Shown here: one piece after another, positions 45,856 through 53,391 of the stretch
How positions within the stretch are numbered: position 1 is the first letter of the stretch
How the letters are laid out: each line of letters opens with the position of its first letter
Source of the DNA: Streptomyces sp. DH5
GTDB taxonomy: Bacteria > Actinomycetota > Actinomycetes > Streptomycetales > Streptomycetaceae
DNA length: 64,000 nt
Reading direction: 5' to 3'
Assembly (NCBI RefSeq): GCF_020873915.1
Contig: NZ_JAHWGP010000003.1
Coordinates: forward strand, 124,001-188,000
The notes under the pieces: generated by a model
The model's database searches: none
What the model was told of the DNA's origin: nothing
The model's input: only the letters and a program-made list of their open reading frames with translations
Made by a program: the position numbers and the translations under genes

Positions 45856-46194
45856 GATGTGCCTTCCGTTGTCTTTCCGTGACTCCCTGATCCTCGCACG
45901 GACGGGGCCCTCAGTCGCCCGGCCTGCGGACACAGGGGGCAACCGGGCCGCCCGACTTGCCGAAACCAGGGCGGATACCCCCCGTGACGCGGGCGTGTGG
46001 CGGCGATCCGTGGCATTGTCGTCGTCAAGCTCCCGATGCTCCGGATTCATCCGCTATCGCACTCGATACCGCAATCGATCAACTTCACCGGCACCCGTAT
46101 GCCCGTCCGCGCATGACGCACAACGACCCGGCAGGCATGATCCGTAAAAGGGTGGAAAGTCGAAATACCGTACGCCACCGAGGAGGAGGAACCC

Positions 46195-46893
46195 GTGACC
46201 CGCATCGACAGCGTGCGCGCCGCGACCGGTTCGGCGAAGGACAGCGTGCTGCACGCCGCGGAAGTGGTGGCGCCCTACGCCGACACGGCCAAGGTCAGGG
46301 CCGCACACTACGCACAGGAAGCTCGCGTACGGCTGGCGCCCAAGGTGACGCAGGCCGCCGGACAGGCCCGCGTCCAGTACGGCACCCATGTGCAGCCGTA
46401 CCTGGAACAGGCACGGACACATGTACCACCGGCGGTCGACAAGGCCGCCCACCAGGCGGCCGTCCGCACCCGCACGGCCGCTCGGCAGGCGGCCGACTAC
46501 TCCCGCCCTGTGATCGAGCAGGCGGTGGCCGCAGCCGGCCCCGCGAGGGAGGAGGCAGCGGCCCGCAGTGCGGCGGCGCTGGCCGCCCTGCGGGGTCAGG
46601 TCTCGGCCCAGCAGATCCAGAAGCTCGTCCGCAAGCAGCAGCGGCGGGCGAAGGCCGGCCGTGCCGCCAGGACGGTCCTGATCCTGGGCGCCGTGGCCGG
46701 CGGTGCCTTCGCCGCCTGGAAGTGGTGGGACAAGCAGGCCAACCCCGACTGGCTGGTGGAGCCGCCCGCCGCGACGGACGTGTCGGACTCGTCGAAACTG
46801 ACGTCGGTGGACGGCAGCGACCTGAGCGCCCTCGACCCCGAGGTCGAAGCCAAGGAGGCCGCGGAGGAGGCCGCCAGGCGCGACGAGACCTGA
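46195..46893 (+). CDS. DUF5324 family protein
   Basis: 232 residues from a GTG with GGAGGAGGA just upstream. The first ~155 residues are a long Ala-rich amphipathic helix region with repeated A-x-x-x-A spacing (AAEVVAPYADTAKVRAAHYAQEARVRLAPKVTQAAG…). One membrane helix follows (AARTVLILGAVAGGAFAAWKWW), then an acidic outward tail. The pattern is typical of this streptomycete family, whose function is unknown. It is followed by a very strong hairpin. Confidence 0.82.
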   Translation: MTRIDSVRAATGSAKDSVLHAAEVVAPYADTAKVRAAHYAQEARVRLAPKVTQAAGQARVQYGTHVQPYLEQARTHVPPAVDKAAHQAAVRTRTAARQAADYSRPVIEQAVAAAGPAREEAAARSAAALAALRGQVSAQQIQKLVRKQQRRAKAGRAARTVLILGAVAGGAFAAWKWWDKQANPDWLVEPPAATDVSDSSKLTSVDGSDLSALDPEVEAKEAAEEAARRDET

Positions 46894-46912
46894 CGGGCGA
46901 CGACACCGTCAA

Positions 46913-46960
46913 CGGCGCGGTGGGGCAGGCGACTTGCGTGTCGCCTGCCCCACCGCGCCG
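46913..46960 (+). terminator. Long perfect hairpin after the DUF5324 gene
   Basis: A 21-bp perfect stem (CGGCGCGGTGGGGCAGGCGA + C and its complement) closes around TTGCGT. It begins 20 bp after the stop codon and its last base is the first base of a parS site. Confidence 0.85.
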
Positions 46961-46973
46961 TTTCACGTGAAAC
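46960..46973. other. parS site, exact match
   Basis: GTTTCACGTGAAAC is identical to the site at 7049–7062. It lies between the hairpin after the DUF5324 gene and the tRNA-Ala terminator, about 16 kb from oriC, and is fully intergenic. Confidence 0.92.
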
Positions 46974-46980
46974 GGAAGAA

Positions 46981-47016
46981 CCCCTCCCCCCGCGTTCTCG
47001 CAGGTGAGAGGGGTTT
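46981..47016 (-). terminator. Terminator of tRNA-Ala
   Basis: On the minus strand AACCCCTC pairs with GAGGGG across a GC-rich loop and is followed by TTCTTCC. It starts five bases past the tRNA end. Confidence 0.55.
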
Positions 47017-47021
47017 ACTTG

Positions 47022-47094
47022 TGGAGCCTAGGGGAGTCGAACCCCTGACATCTGCCATGCAAAGACAGCGCTCTACCAACTGAGCTAAGGCCCC
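47022..47094 (-). tRNA. tRNA-Ala (anticodon TGC)
   Basis: 73-nt cloverleaf: acceptor GGGGCCT/AGGCTCC with discriminator A, D-arm TAGCTCAGTTGGTAGAGCGC, anticodon loop TTTGCAT (TGC at 47059–47061) and T-arm CAGGGGTTCGACTCCCCTA. CCA is not encoded. Confidence 0.96.
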
Positions 47095-47222
47095 GAAGGA
47101 AGGCGTCCACCAGGAAGAACACTTCTCGGCGGGCGCTCGAGACCAGAGTACCGGGTCTCCCCGGGGATTCCGCAAAAAGATTGGGGGTCCCCGTGACCAA
47201 CCACTCTCCGTAAGATGCTCGG

Positions 47223-47246
47223 CGTGGTTCGCTACAGCGAACCACG
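47223..47246. promoter_or_regulatory. 24-bp perfect palindromic operator before the HTH gene
   Basis: CGTGGTTCGCT and AGCGAACCACG are 11-bp perfect complements separated by AC, ending 28 bp before the ATG. A TAAGAT (47211–47216) that could be a -10 lies just upstream, so the palindrome would cover the transcription start. Autoregulation by the encoded HTH protein is the simplest reading. Confidence 0.6.
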
Positions 47247-47274
47247 GTTCATGGGGAAGCGATGGGGAGACGCA

Positions 47275-47823
47275 ATGGACGCCGCACAGCAGGAAGCCAC
47301 CGCCAGAGCGCGGGAACTGCAGCGGAATTGGTACGGGGAGCCGCTGGGGACGCTCTTCCGTAGGCTCATAGACGACCTGGGTCTCAATCAGGCTCGTCTG
47401 GCGGGGGTGCTGGGACTGTCCGCGCCGATGCTGTCGCAGCTGATGAGCGGCCAGCGGGCGAAGATCGGCAACCCCGCGGTGGTCCAGCGGGTGCAGCTGC
47501 TGCAGGACCTGGCGGGACAGGTCGCCGACGGCAGCATCAGCGCGGCCGAGGCGACCGAGCGCATGGAAGAGATCAAGAAGTCCCAGGGGGGCTCGATGCT
47601 CAGCAACACCACACAGACGACGAGCAGTTCTGGGGCGCCCACGGTCAAGCGGGTGGTCCGCGAGATCCAGTCCCTGCTGCGCTCGGTCGCCGCCGCCGGC
47701 GACATCATCGACGCTGCCGACACCCTCGCTCCCTCCCACCCCGAACTGGCCGAGTTCCTCCGGGTCTACGGCGCCGGCCGCACCTCCGACGCGGTCACGC
47801 ACTACCAGTCCCACCAGAACTGA
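47275..47823 (+). CDS. Helix-turn-helix DNA-binding protein
   Basis: 182 residues from an ATG with GGGGAGA upstream; an ATG 24 bp earlier is an alternative. An XRE-like HTH occupies residues ~20–75 (LGTLFRRLIDDLGLNQARLAGVLGLSAPMLSQLMSGQRAKIGNPAVVQRV). The C-terminal half is helical (VVREIQSLLRSVAAAGDIIDAADTLAPSHPELAEFLRVYGAGR). This protein is a regular neighbour of the following kinase gene in streptomycetes. The target is unknown, but the perfect palindrome before its start suggests self-control. Confidence 0.85.
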   Translation: MDAAQQEATARARELQRNWYGEPLGTLFRRLIDDLGLNQARLAGVLGLSAPMLSQLMSGQRAKIGNPAVVQRVQLLQDLAGQVADGSISAAEATERMEEIKKSQGGSMLSNTTQTTSSSGAPTVKRVVREIQSLLRSVAAAGDIIDAADTLAPSHPELAEFLRVYGAGRTSDAVTHYQSHQN

Positions 47824-48002
47824 CCTCGCCGTCCGGCGGCCGCAGGGGACCGGCTGCCGGAGACCCCCGGGATTCCGGGGCGGGGAGCCACACGCGGGGA
47901 GACACGGGGGACACGGGGACACGAGGGATACAGGGGGAGTCGTATCGCTCGTAAAAGGGGAGGGACAGGGGGACACCTCAGGGGGAGGAGCGACTCACTG
48001 CC

Positions 48003-49628
48003 ATGGGTGAGGTCTTCGCCGGCCGGTACGAACTGGTCGATCCGATCGGGCGCGGGGGCGTCGGCGCCGTCTGGCGCGCCTGGGACCATCGCCGTCGCCG
48101 TTATGTGGCCGCCAAGGTTCTGCTGCAGAGCGACGCCCACTCACTGCTCCGCTTCGTCCGCGAGCAGGCGCTGCGGATCGATCACCCCCATGTTCTCGCA
48201 CCCACCAGCTGGGCCGCCGACGACGACAAGGTCCTGTTCACCATGGATCTGGTCACCGGTGGTTCTCTGGTCCACCTGGTCGGCGACTACGGCCCCCTGC
48301 CGCCCGCGTTCGTCTCCACATTGCTCGACCAGCTGCTGGCGGGCCTTGCCGCGGTGCACGCGGAGGACGTCGTGCACCGCGACGTCAAACCCGCCAACGT
48401 GCTCCTGGAGGCCACTGGAACGGGCAGACCACGGCTGCGGCTGTCCGACTTCGGCATCGCGATGCGGCTGGGCGAGCCCCGGCTGACCGAGACCAATCTG
48501 GTGGTGGGCACGCCGGGCTACCTCGCCCCGGAGCAGATGATGGGTGCCGAGCCGGACTTCCCCTCCGACCTGTTCGCCGTGGGTCTGGTGGCCCTGTACC
48601 TGCTGGAGGGTGCCAGGCCGGACGCCAAGGCCCTCATCCAGTACTTCGCCGACCACGGCACGCCGGGCGCCCCCCAGGGCATCCCCGAGCCGCTGTGGCA
48701 GGTCGTGGCCACGCTGCTCCAGCCGGATCCCGCGGCGCGGTTCCGCACGGCCACGGGGGCGCGCAAGGCTCTCGCCGCGGCCGCCGAGCTGCTGCCGGAA
48801 CCCGGACCCGACGACGAACTGATCGAGATCTTCGACCAACTCGGCCCCCTGCCTGCGGGCTTCGCTGCGGACGGCCCGCTGAAGCGGGCCTCGGGGGTCC
48901 GGTCGGGCGGGAGCGGTGCGTCCCCGCCGGCGCACGCCACCGGTGAGGAGCCGGCCGGACGTGGGTCTCCCGCGGGAAGCGGCGAGGGCACCGCCGAAGA
49001 CGGGTACGGGTGGGGCACCGACGCCACGGACACCCCCGACGGATCGGTCGGCCCTGTACCGGACCGGCCGGACGCGGACGGCCCGGAGGCGCCCGGTCCG
49101 GGCCACGACACGGGCGATGGCGGTGGTTCCGCACCCGCCGACCCACGCCGCGGCGCCGTCTCCCTCACGACACCGTCCGGATCCTCCCCACAGCCCCCCG
49201 GCATGTCCGAGACGGGCAGTTTCCCCCTTCCACCGCCCCGGGCCACGGGCACCTCCTCCCCCGTGCCCGTTCCGCCTCCCCCCGCACACGCCCCTCGGAA
49301 CCCGCGGCAGGAGCAGCACGCCACACCGCACGGGGCGGCCGACGCCGCTCCCTCCGCCTCCCCCCACGACCCGACTCATCCCTCGCGCTCCCCCCGGTCG
49401 TTCCCGTCACCGCCGACCGCGCTTCACGACGCCTCCACCGCTGAATACACGACCCGGACCCCGCAGGTTCCGCCCCCGGGCGCGGCAATGTCCCTGCACG
49501 GCACCACCCAGCCCCGGTCGCACCGCCGCCGCCGCCGGCCCGGCCCCCCGGCGAGGGTGGCCGTCCCTGTCCTGCTCATGGCGCTCGTCTGCTATGCCGT
49601 GGGTTTCTGGGCCCTCACGCGGATCTGA
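48003..49628 (+). CDS. Tail-anchored Ser/Thr protein kinase
   Basis: 541 residues. Kinase domain ~1–270: GRGGVGAV, Lys38, HRD 125–127 (HRDVKPANV) and SDFGIAMRLGEPRLTETNLVVGTPGYLAPEQ. About 240 residues of Pro/Ser/Gly-rich, probably disordered sequence follow, and the protein ends in a single membrane helix (VAVPVLLMALVCYAVGFWALT) with no extracellular domain. It therefore cannot sense muropeptides as pknB does and may respond to intracellular cues. The ribosome site (GGGGGAGGAG) is rather far from the ATG. Confidence 0.9.
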   Translation: MGEVFAGRYELVDPIGRGGVGAVWRAWDHRRRRYVAAKVLLQSDAHSLLRFVREQALRIDHPHVLAPTSWAADDDKVLFTMDLVTGGSLVHLVGDYGPLPPAFVSTLLDQLLAGLAAVHAEDVVHRDVKPANVLLEATGTGRPRLRLSDFGIAMRLGEPRLTETNLVVGTPGYLAPEQMMGAEPDFPSDLFAVGLVALYLLEGARPDAKALIQYFADHGTPGAPQGIPEPLWQVVATLLQPDPAARFRTATGARKALAAAAELLPEPGPDDELIEIFDQLGPLPAGFAADGPLKRASGVRSGGSGASPPAHATGEEPAGRGSPAGSGEGTAEDGYGWGTDATDTPDGSVGPVPDRPDADGPEAPGPGHDTGDGGGSAPADPRRGAVSLTTPSGSSPQPPGMSETGSFPLPPPRATGTSSPVPVPPPPAHAPRNPRQEQHATPHGAADAAPSASPHDPTHPSRSPRSFPSPPTALHDASTAEYTTRTPQVPPPGAAMSLHGTTQPRSHRRRRRPGPPARVAVPVLLMALVCYAVGFWALTRI

Positions 49629-49637
49629 GCCCGCCGC

Positions 49638-51056
49638 CTACGGGGCGGCCCGCCGACGGGCCACCAGGGTCCACACGCCGAGTCCCACCAACAGTGCGCT
49701 TCCCGTGCCGATGCCGCCCGCCGCGAGCACCCGGTACGCGGCGCCGTCGCCCGCACTCCCGCCTCCGGCCGCCACCTTGCGGTCGTCCCCCGTGACCGTG
49801 AAGACGTCCGCCGGTACGGGCTGCCCCGCGTAACCGGGCCCGTCCTGGGGCACGCCGTCCAGCCCCACCCGCAGGGTCAGGGGCACCGGCCCGTCACCGA
49901 AGTCGTCGGCGACCTCCGGCGTGAGGTGCGCGACGAGGTAGTAGGAGCCGGCGAACCGCGTCGCCGTGATCTGCCGGGCGGAGGAGTACCGGTTGGCGTG
50001 CGCGACCGGTGGCAGCGGCGCGAGGCTCCTGGACTTCTGGCCGCCACCGTAACCGAGGCCCAGGTCGTCGACGCGTCCGCGGGCGGGGTTGTAGAGGTCC
50101 AGGTCCAGCGCGGCGGCGACATAGCCGCCGGCGTCCGGGTCCGAACCGCCCAGCTCGGCGGTGACGTGGAGTTGCTGTCCCCAGTCGACGGGGACCTTGT
50201 AGAAGAGCGTCTGGCCGGGGCGTATGGCGTCCCGCCACACTCCCTCGCCGATCGCTGTGGCCAGGGCGAAACCCGCACCGCCCGCCCGCGTCCGCGGCTC
50301 CCCCGTGACGGGGGAGGGCGAGGCGGAGTTCCAGGCCTCGGGCGCGCTCGTGGCGCCGTTCGTCCCCGGCGCCGGCTCCGTCACCGTGGTGATCTCCGTC
50401 TCCCAGGCGTCGGGGGAGGAGTTCCGGCCGTCCGGGTCGGCGCGCTCGACGGTCACGTAGTACGTACCGGCGTCGTCGCACGAGGACCTCCTGGGCGAGA
50501 TCTCCCTCAGGGCCCACGCGGTGACCGGGTGAGGGCTGCCTCCGGCGCCGAAGGTCGCCGTGTCCAGGTCGCAGGAGCGGCCGTCACTGTTCCGCAAGGA
50601 CACCTTGACCCCGTCGGTGACGGGGGCGTCGCGGCCGGCCGGGGGAACCGCGGTGACGGAGGCGTAGAGGTTCGTGGTGTCGTCGATGCGCAGCCGGTAA
50701 TGGACCTTGCCGGACGGCGGGAGGGTGCTCCGGTAGGAGCGGCCGGGCACCAGCTCCACGGCGTCCGCGGTGCTCACGGCACCGTCGACCGTCCGCGCGT
50801 CCTCGGAGAAGGCGTAGGTTGCGGGGTCCGCGAAGCTCCCCACGGCCGCGGGCGGCCCCGGCCGGGGAACTCCGGCGAGGCCGGTAGCGGCGGCCCCGGA
50901 GCCGGCCATCCCGACGGTCCCGAGTGCCGAGGCCTGCTGCCCCGGCAGAGCGCCCCCCAATCCCAGCAGGACCGCCAGGCCCGCGCACCCGGCGGCCAGG
51001 CGCCGGCCACGCCGGGTTCCCCCCCGTCCCCGCGCCTTACCCTGCCGTCCCCTCAC
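49638..51056 (-). CDS. Secreted, C-terminally anchored protein of unknown function
   Basis: 472 residues from a GTG with GAGGGGTGG upstream; the frame is open for 30 more codons without a better start. Signal peptide LAAGCAGLAVLLGLGGALPG. The extracellular part has beta-rich repeats with YRSTLPPSGKVHYRLRIDDTTNLYASVTAVPP and PGQTLFYKVPVDWGQQLHVTAELGG, two similar jelly-roll-like modules seen in exported actinobacterial proteins. The C-terminus has one membrane helix (LLVGLGVWTLVARRRAAP) with a basic stop. It converges with the kinase gene, the stops 10 bp apart. Confidence 0.78.
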   Translation of the reverse strand: MRGRQGKARGRGGTRRGRRLAAGCAGLAVLLGLGGALPGQQASALGTVGMAGSGAAATGLAGVPRPGPPAAVGSFADPATYAFSEDARTVDGAVSTADAVELVPGRSYRSTLPPSGKVHYRLRIDDTTNLYASVTAVPPAGRDAPVTDGVKVSLRNSDGRSCDLDTATFGAGGSPHPVTAWALREISPRRSSCDDAGTYYVTVERADPDGRNSSPDAWETEITTVTEPAPGTNGATSAPEAWNSASPSPVTGEPRTRAGGAGFALATAIGEGVWRDAIRPGQTLFYKVPVDWGQQLHVTAELGGSDPDAGGYVAAALDLDLYNPARGRVDDLGLGYGGGQKSRSLAPLPPVAHANRYSSARQITATRFAGSYYLVAHLTPEVADDFGDGPVPLTLRVGLDGVPQDGPGYAGQPVPADVFTVTGDDRKVAAGGGSAGDGAAYRVLAAGGIGTGSALLVGLGVWTLVARRRAAP

Positions 51057-51147
51057 GCGCCACCCCTCGTCGCTGCCGGACGTCGCACCGTGTCGCCCAT
51101 CCTGCCCCCTGGGCGAGGGTCCCGGACAAGGTGCCGGCACACACAAA

Positions 51148-51173
51148 ACCCCGACCGCGAGTGCGGCCGGGGT
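51148..51173 (-). terminator. Terminator of the DLW-39 gene
   Basis: ACCCCGACCGC and GCGGCCGGGGT around GAGT, followed on the minus strand by TTTTGTG. It lies 25 bp past the stop. Confidence 0.75.
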
Positions 51174-51197
51174 CTGTTCAGCGTCGAATACCGGTAC

Positions 51198-51326
51198 TCA
51201 CGAACCCGTGGGCACGGAGTCAGTCGCCTCCGTCCACAGATCCTGCTCGGCGCGATCCGCCTGGATCTGGCGGTACACGAGGAGCCCGCCGATGGCGGCC
51301 AGTGCGACCAGGAGAAGCTTCTTCAC
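51198..51326 (-). CDS. DLW-39 family small membrane peptide
   Basis: 42 residues from a GTG with GAGGT seven bases upstream: VKKLLLVALAAIGGLLVYRQ then ADRAEQDLWTEATDSVPTGS. It has one N-terminal membrane helix and the conserved Asp-Leu-Trp that names the family. The function is unknown. Small size and position upstream of gyrA are usual in streptomycetes. Confidence 0.85.
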   Translation of the reverse strand: MKKLLLVALAAIGGLLVYRQIQADRAEQDLWTEATDSVPTGS

Positions 51327-51662
51327 CGCGCGACCTCGTCTTTCGTTGACGTAGGGGACCTCTGGCGCCCGACTATACACACCGGCCGATACCGATCGGT
51401 GACCTGCGTCGGCCACGCGAACTGCCCCGGATCGCGCCGCAGTAGGAGTGGAACACGACCGTCGGACCGGAGGGTGATCGCCTCCCCACGGCCCGTGGTC
51501 CGGCTCTTACCCCCGTCTCATCAGCTTTTCTCCCTTCTTGCGTCCATCCGAGTGGTGTTCATCTGAACATCCACGCGCCACGGGCGTCGGTCCACCACTT
51601 CGCGAGCCTCATACACATCATGAGGAAAGTACGCAAATCGCCCAACCCGAAAGTGAGGGGCC

Positions 51663-52028
51663 ATGGCCCGGAACAAGGTCATGAAGCTGTGGAACGCCGT
51701 CGTCACCGCCTTCCTGGCGCTGTGCACGACGCTCGGACTCATCACCACGACCGCCTCGGCGGCCGTACCGCAGACCGAGAAGGCCCGCAACAGCGACAGC
51801 GCGTCCACGGCGGCCGAACCGACGGCACCCCTGTGGTCCTGGTCACTGATCAGGGCCCTGCCCCCCACGATGAAGCAGCGCATCCACGCCGAGGCCCACG
51901 GCAAATCCCCCGGCTGCCGGCACAGCCCCGTCGACGACGCGGCGGACTCCGACTCCGCCGACTGCTCCGACGACACGACGTCCTCCCGGCCCGAACCCGT
52001 CAGCGGCCGCATCCCGCTCCAGCGCTGA
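51663..52028 (+). CDS. Small secreted protein (DUF6344-like)
   Basis: 121 residues with GTGAGGGGCC before the ATG. A signal peptide (MKLWNAVVTAFLALCTTLGLITTTASA, with cleavage after ASA) precedes a short, mostly disordered mature part with two Cys (GCRHSP and ADCSDD) that could form a disulfide. I recall similar peptides grouped as DUF6344, but the identification is tentative. No partner is apparent. Confidence 0.7.
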   Translation: MARNKVMKLWNAVVTAFLALCTTLGLITTTASAAVPQTEKARNSDSASTAAEPTAPLWSWSLIRALPPTMKQRIHAEAHGKSPGCRHSPVDDAADSDSADCSDDTTSSRPEPVSGRIPLQR

Positions 52029-52395
52029 GCCCGAACGCCCCTCCCGAGCCCTCCTCGTGCCGTCGCCGCTTCTCCGAGTCCTGGCGAACTTGCGTACAGC
52101 GCCCCGGCACGACGACTCCCCGGCCGCCCACGGCCCGCTCCACGAACACCGGAAGACCCCTGCCGACGTCCCGGCGGGGGTCTCCTTCGTTGTCCACTCC
52201 AGGCCCCCGTCCAGGAACGGGCTGATCGAGCCGCCCTCGAGGCGAGGCCGCCGCACAGATGCTGGCGGCAGCCATTGCCGAGCCCAGGGTTCCGCCGGAG
52301 CGACGTGGGGCTCCGACGTCCCGGGCCCGTCACCGCCTGGCCGCCGTAGGGAGCCGTGCCCTCCCCCTCATCGACCGATGTCGGCCGTGAATGTC
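52029..52395. other. Gene-free region with a terminator hairpin
   Basis: Between the small secreted protein and the tRNA-Ile terminator I see no credible gene; the open frames lack ribosome sites. An 11-bp hairpin with one G–T pair (GACCCCTGCCG and CGGCGGGGGTC, 52155–52182) followed by TCCTTCGTT could end the upstream transcript. Confidence 0.5.
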
Positions 52396-52429
52396 GAAGA
52401 CCCCCAGCCGGTATCGACTGGGGGTCTTC
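52396..52429 (-). terminator. Terminator of tRNA-Ile
   Basis: GAAGACCCCCAG and CTGGGGGTCTTC are perfect 12-bp arms around a 10-base loop, five bases past the encoded CCA end. Confidence 0.8.
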
Positions 52430-52433
52430 TCGC

Positions 52434-52510
52434 TGGTGGGGCTAACAGGATTTGAACCTGTGGCCTCATCCTTATCAGGGATGCGCTCTAACCAACTGAG
52501 CTATAGCCCC
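52434..52510 (-). tRNA. tRNA-Ile (anticodon GAT)
   Basis: Cloverleaf with acceptor GGGGCTA/TAGCCCC and discriminator A, D-arm TAGCTCAGTTGGTTAGAGCG, anticodon loop CTGATAA (GAT at 52474–52476) and T-arm CAGGTTCAAATCCTG. The 3' CCA is encoded (52434–52436), unlike the other two tRNA genes here. Confidence 0.96.
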
Positions 52511-52629
52511 GCCGCGCTCTGCGGTGTGTCCCGCGCGCTGACTCCTGAAGATTAGCGCACGACCGGGGCAGTCCCAAAATCGGTTGTCGGAGGGCTGTCG
52601 GAGGAGCCGGAGAATCCGCTGTGAGCAGC

Positions 52630-53373
52630 TCACTCGTCCTCGGCGAGCGTCAGCTCGACACCACCCACGAAACCGGCGGAGAGGTTGTAGATGAACGCTC
52701 CGAGCGTCGCGAGGGCCGTCGCCAGGACGACGTCGATGACCGCGATGATCGTCGTGAACATCAGCACGTTGGGCAGCGACAGGAACGACTGGAGGTCGAA
52801 GCCGTTCGACTCGTTGGAGCCGGTCGCCTCGGAGATCGTGCCGCCGACCGTCGAGAACACGCCCATCGCGTCCATGACCATCCACAGCACCGCGGCCGCG
52901 ACGATCGTGCAGATGCCGAGCGCGATGGAGAGCAGGAAGCTGACCTTCATCACCGACCAGGGGTCGGCCTTGGCCACGCGCAGGCGTGCCTTGCGCACCC
53001 GCGGGGTGGTGCGCGCCCCCGTGCGCGGGCGCCGTACCGCGCCGGTCTGGCCGGCGGCCGTACCGCCCTGGGCCGGGTAGGCCTGTGGCGGGTGGTACGG
53101 GCCCGCCTGCTGCTGCGGCTGCCGTTCCCCCGGCAGCGGTGAGGCCGTCTGAGCGCCCGCGCCCTGGTCCGGCGCGGCCTGCGGGCCTCGGGTGTCCGTC
53201 ACGGTTCCCCCCTGGGATCCCTGTCTGTCGGACGAAGAGCCGTCCTTCACGGGCGACTTGATCGCTTTGAGATTGGTCGTGTGCGGATCTGTCGCCCGCG
53301 CGGCGGAGCCACGGCCACCGCCGTCCGTTCCCGTACTGGTCCCGGTCGGTCCGGCGCCCGTGGCTCCGCTCAC
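52630..53373 (-). CDS. DUF3566 membrane protein downstream of gyrA
   Basis: 247 residues from a GTG with GAGGAG upstream. The N-terminal ~130 residues are disordered and rich in Gly, Gln, Pro and Thr. The C-terminal DUF3566 domain has two membrane helices (VSFLLSIALGICTIVAAAVLWMV and VLMFTTIIAVIDVVLATALATLGAF) with the conserved TISEATGSNE segment between them. It is found after gyrA throughout actinobacteria (Rv0007 in M. tuberculosis) and starts 18 bp past the gyrA stop, so it is cotranscribed. Function unknown. Confidence 0.88.
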   Translation of the reverse strand: MSGATGAGPTGTSTGTDGGGRGSAARATDPHTTNLKAIKSPVKDGSSSDRQGSQGGTVTDTRGPQAAPDQGAGAQTASPLPGERQPQQQAGPYHPPQAYPAQGGTAAGQTGAVRRPRTGARTTPRVRKARLRVAKADPWSVMKVSFLLSIALGICTIVAAAVLWMVMDAMGVFSTVGGTISEATGSNESNGFDLQSFLSLPNVLMFTTIIAVIDVVLATALATLGAFIYNLSAGFVGGVELTLAEDE

Positions 53374-53391
53374 GCTGTCTCACTCCTCGTG

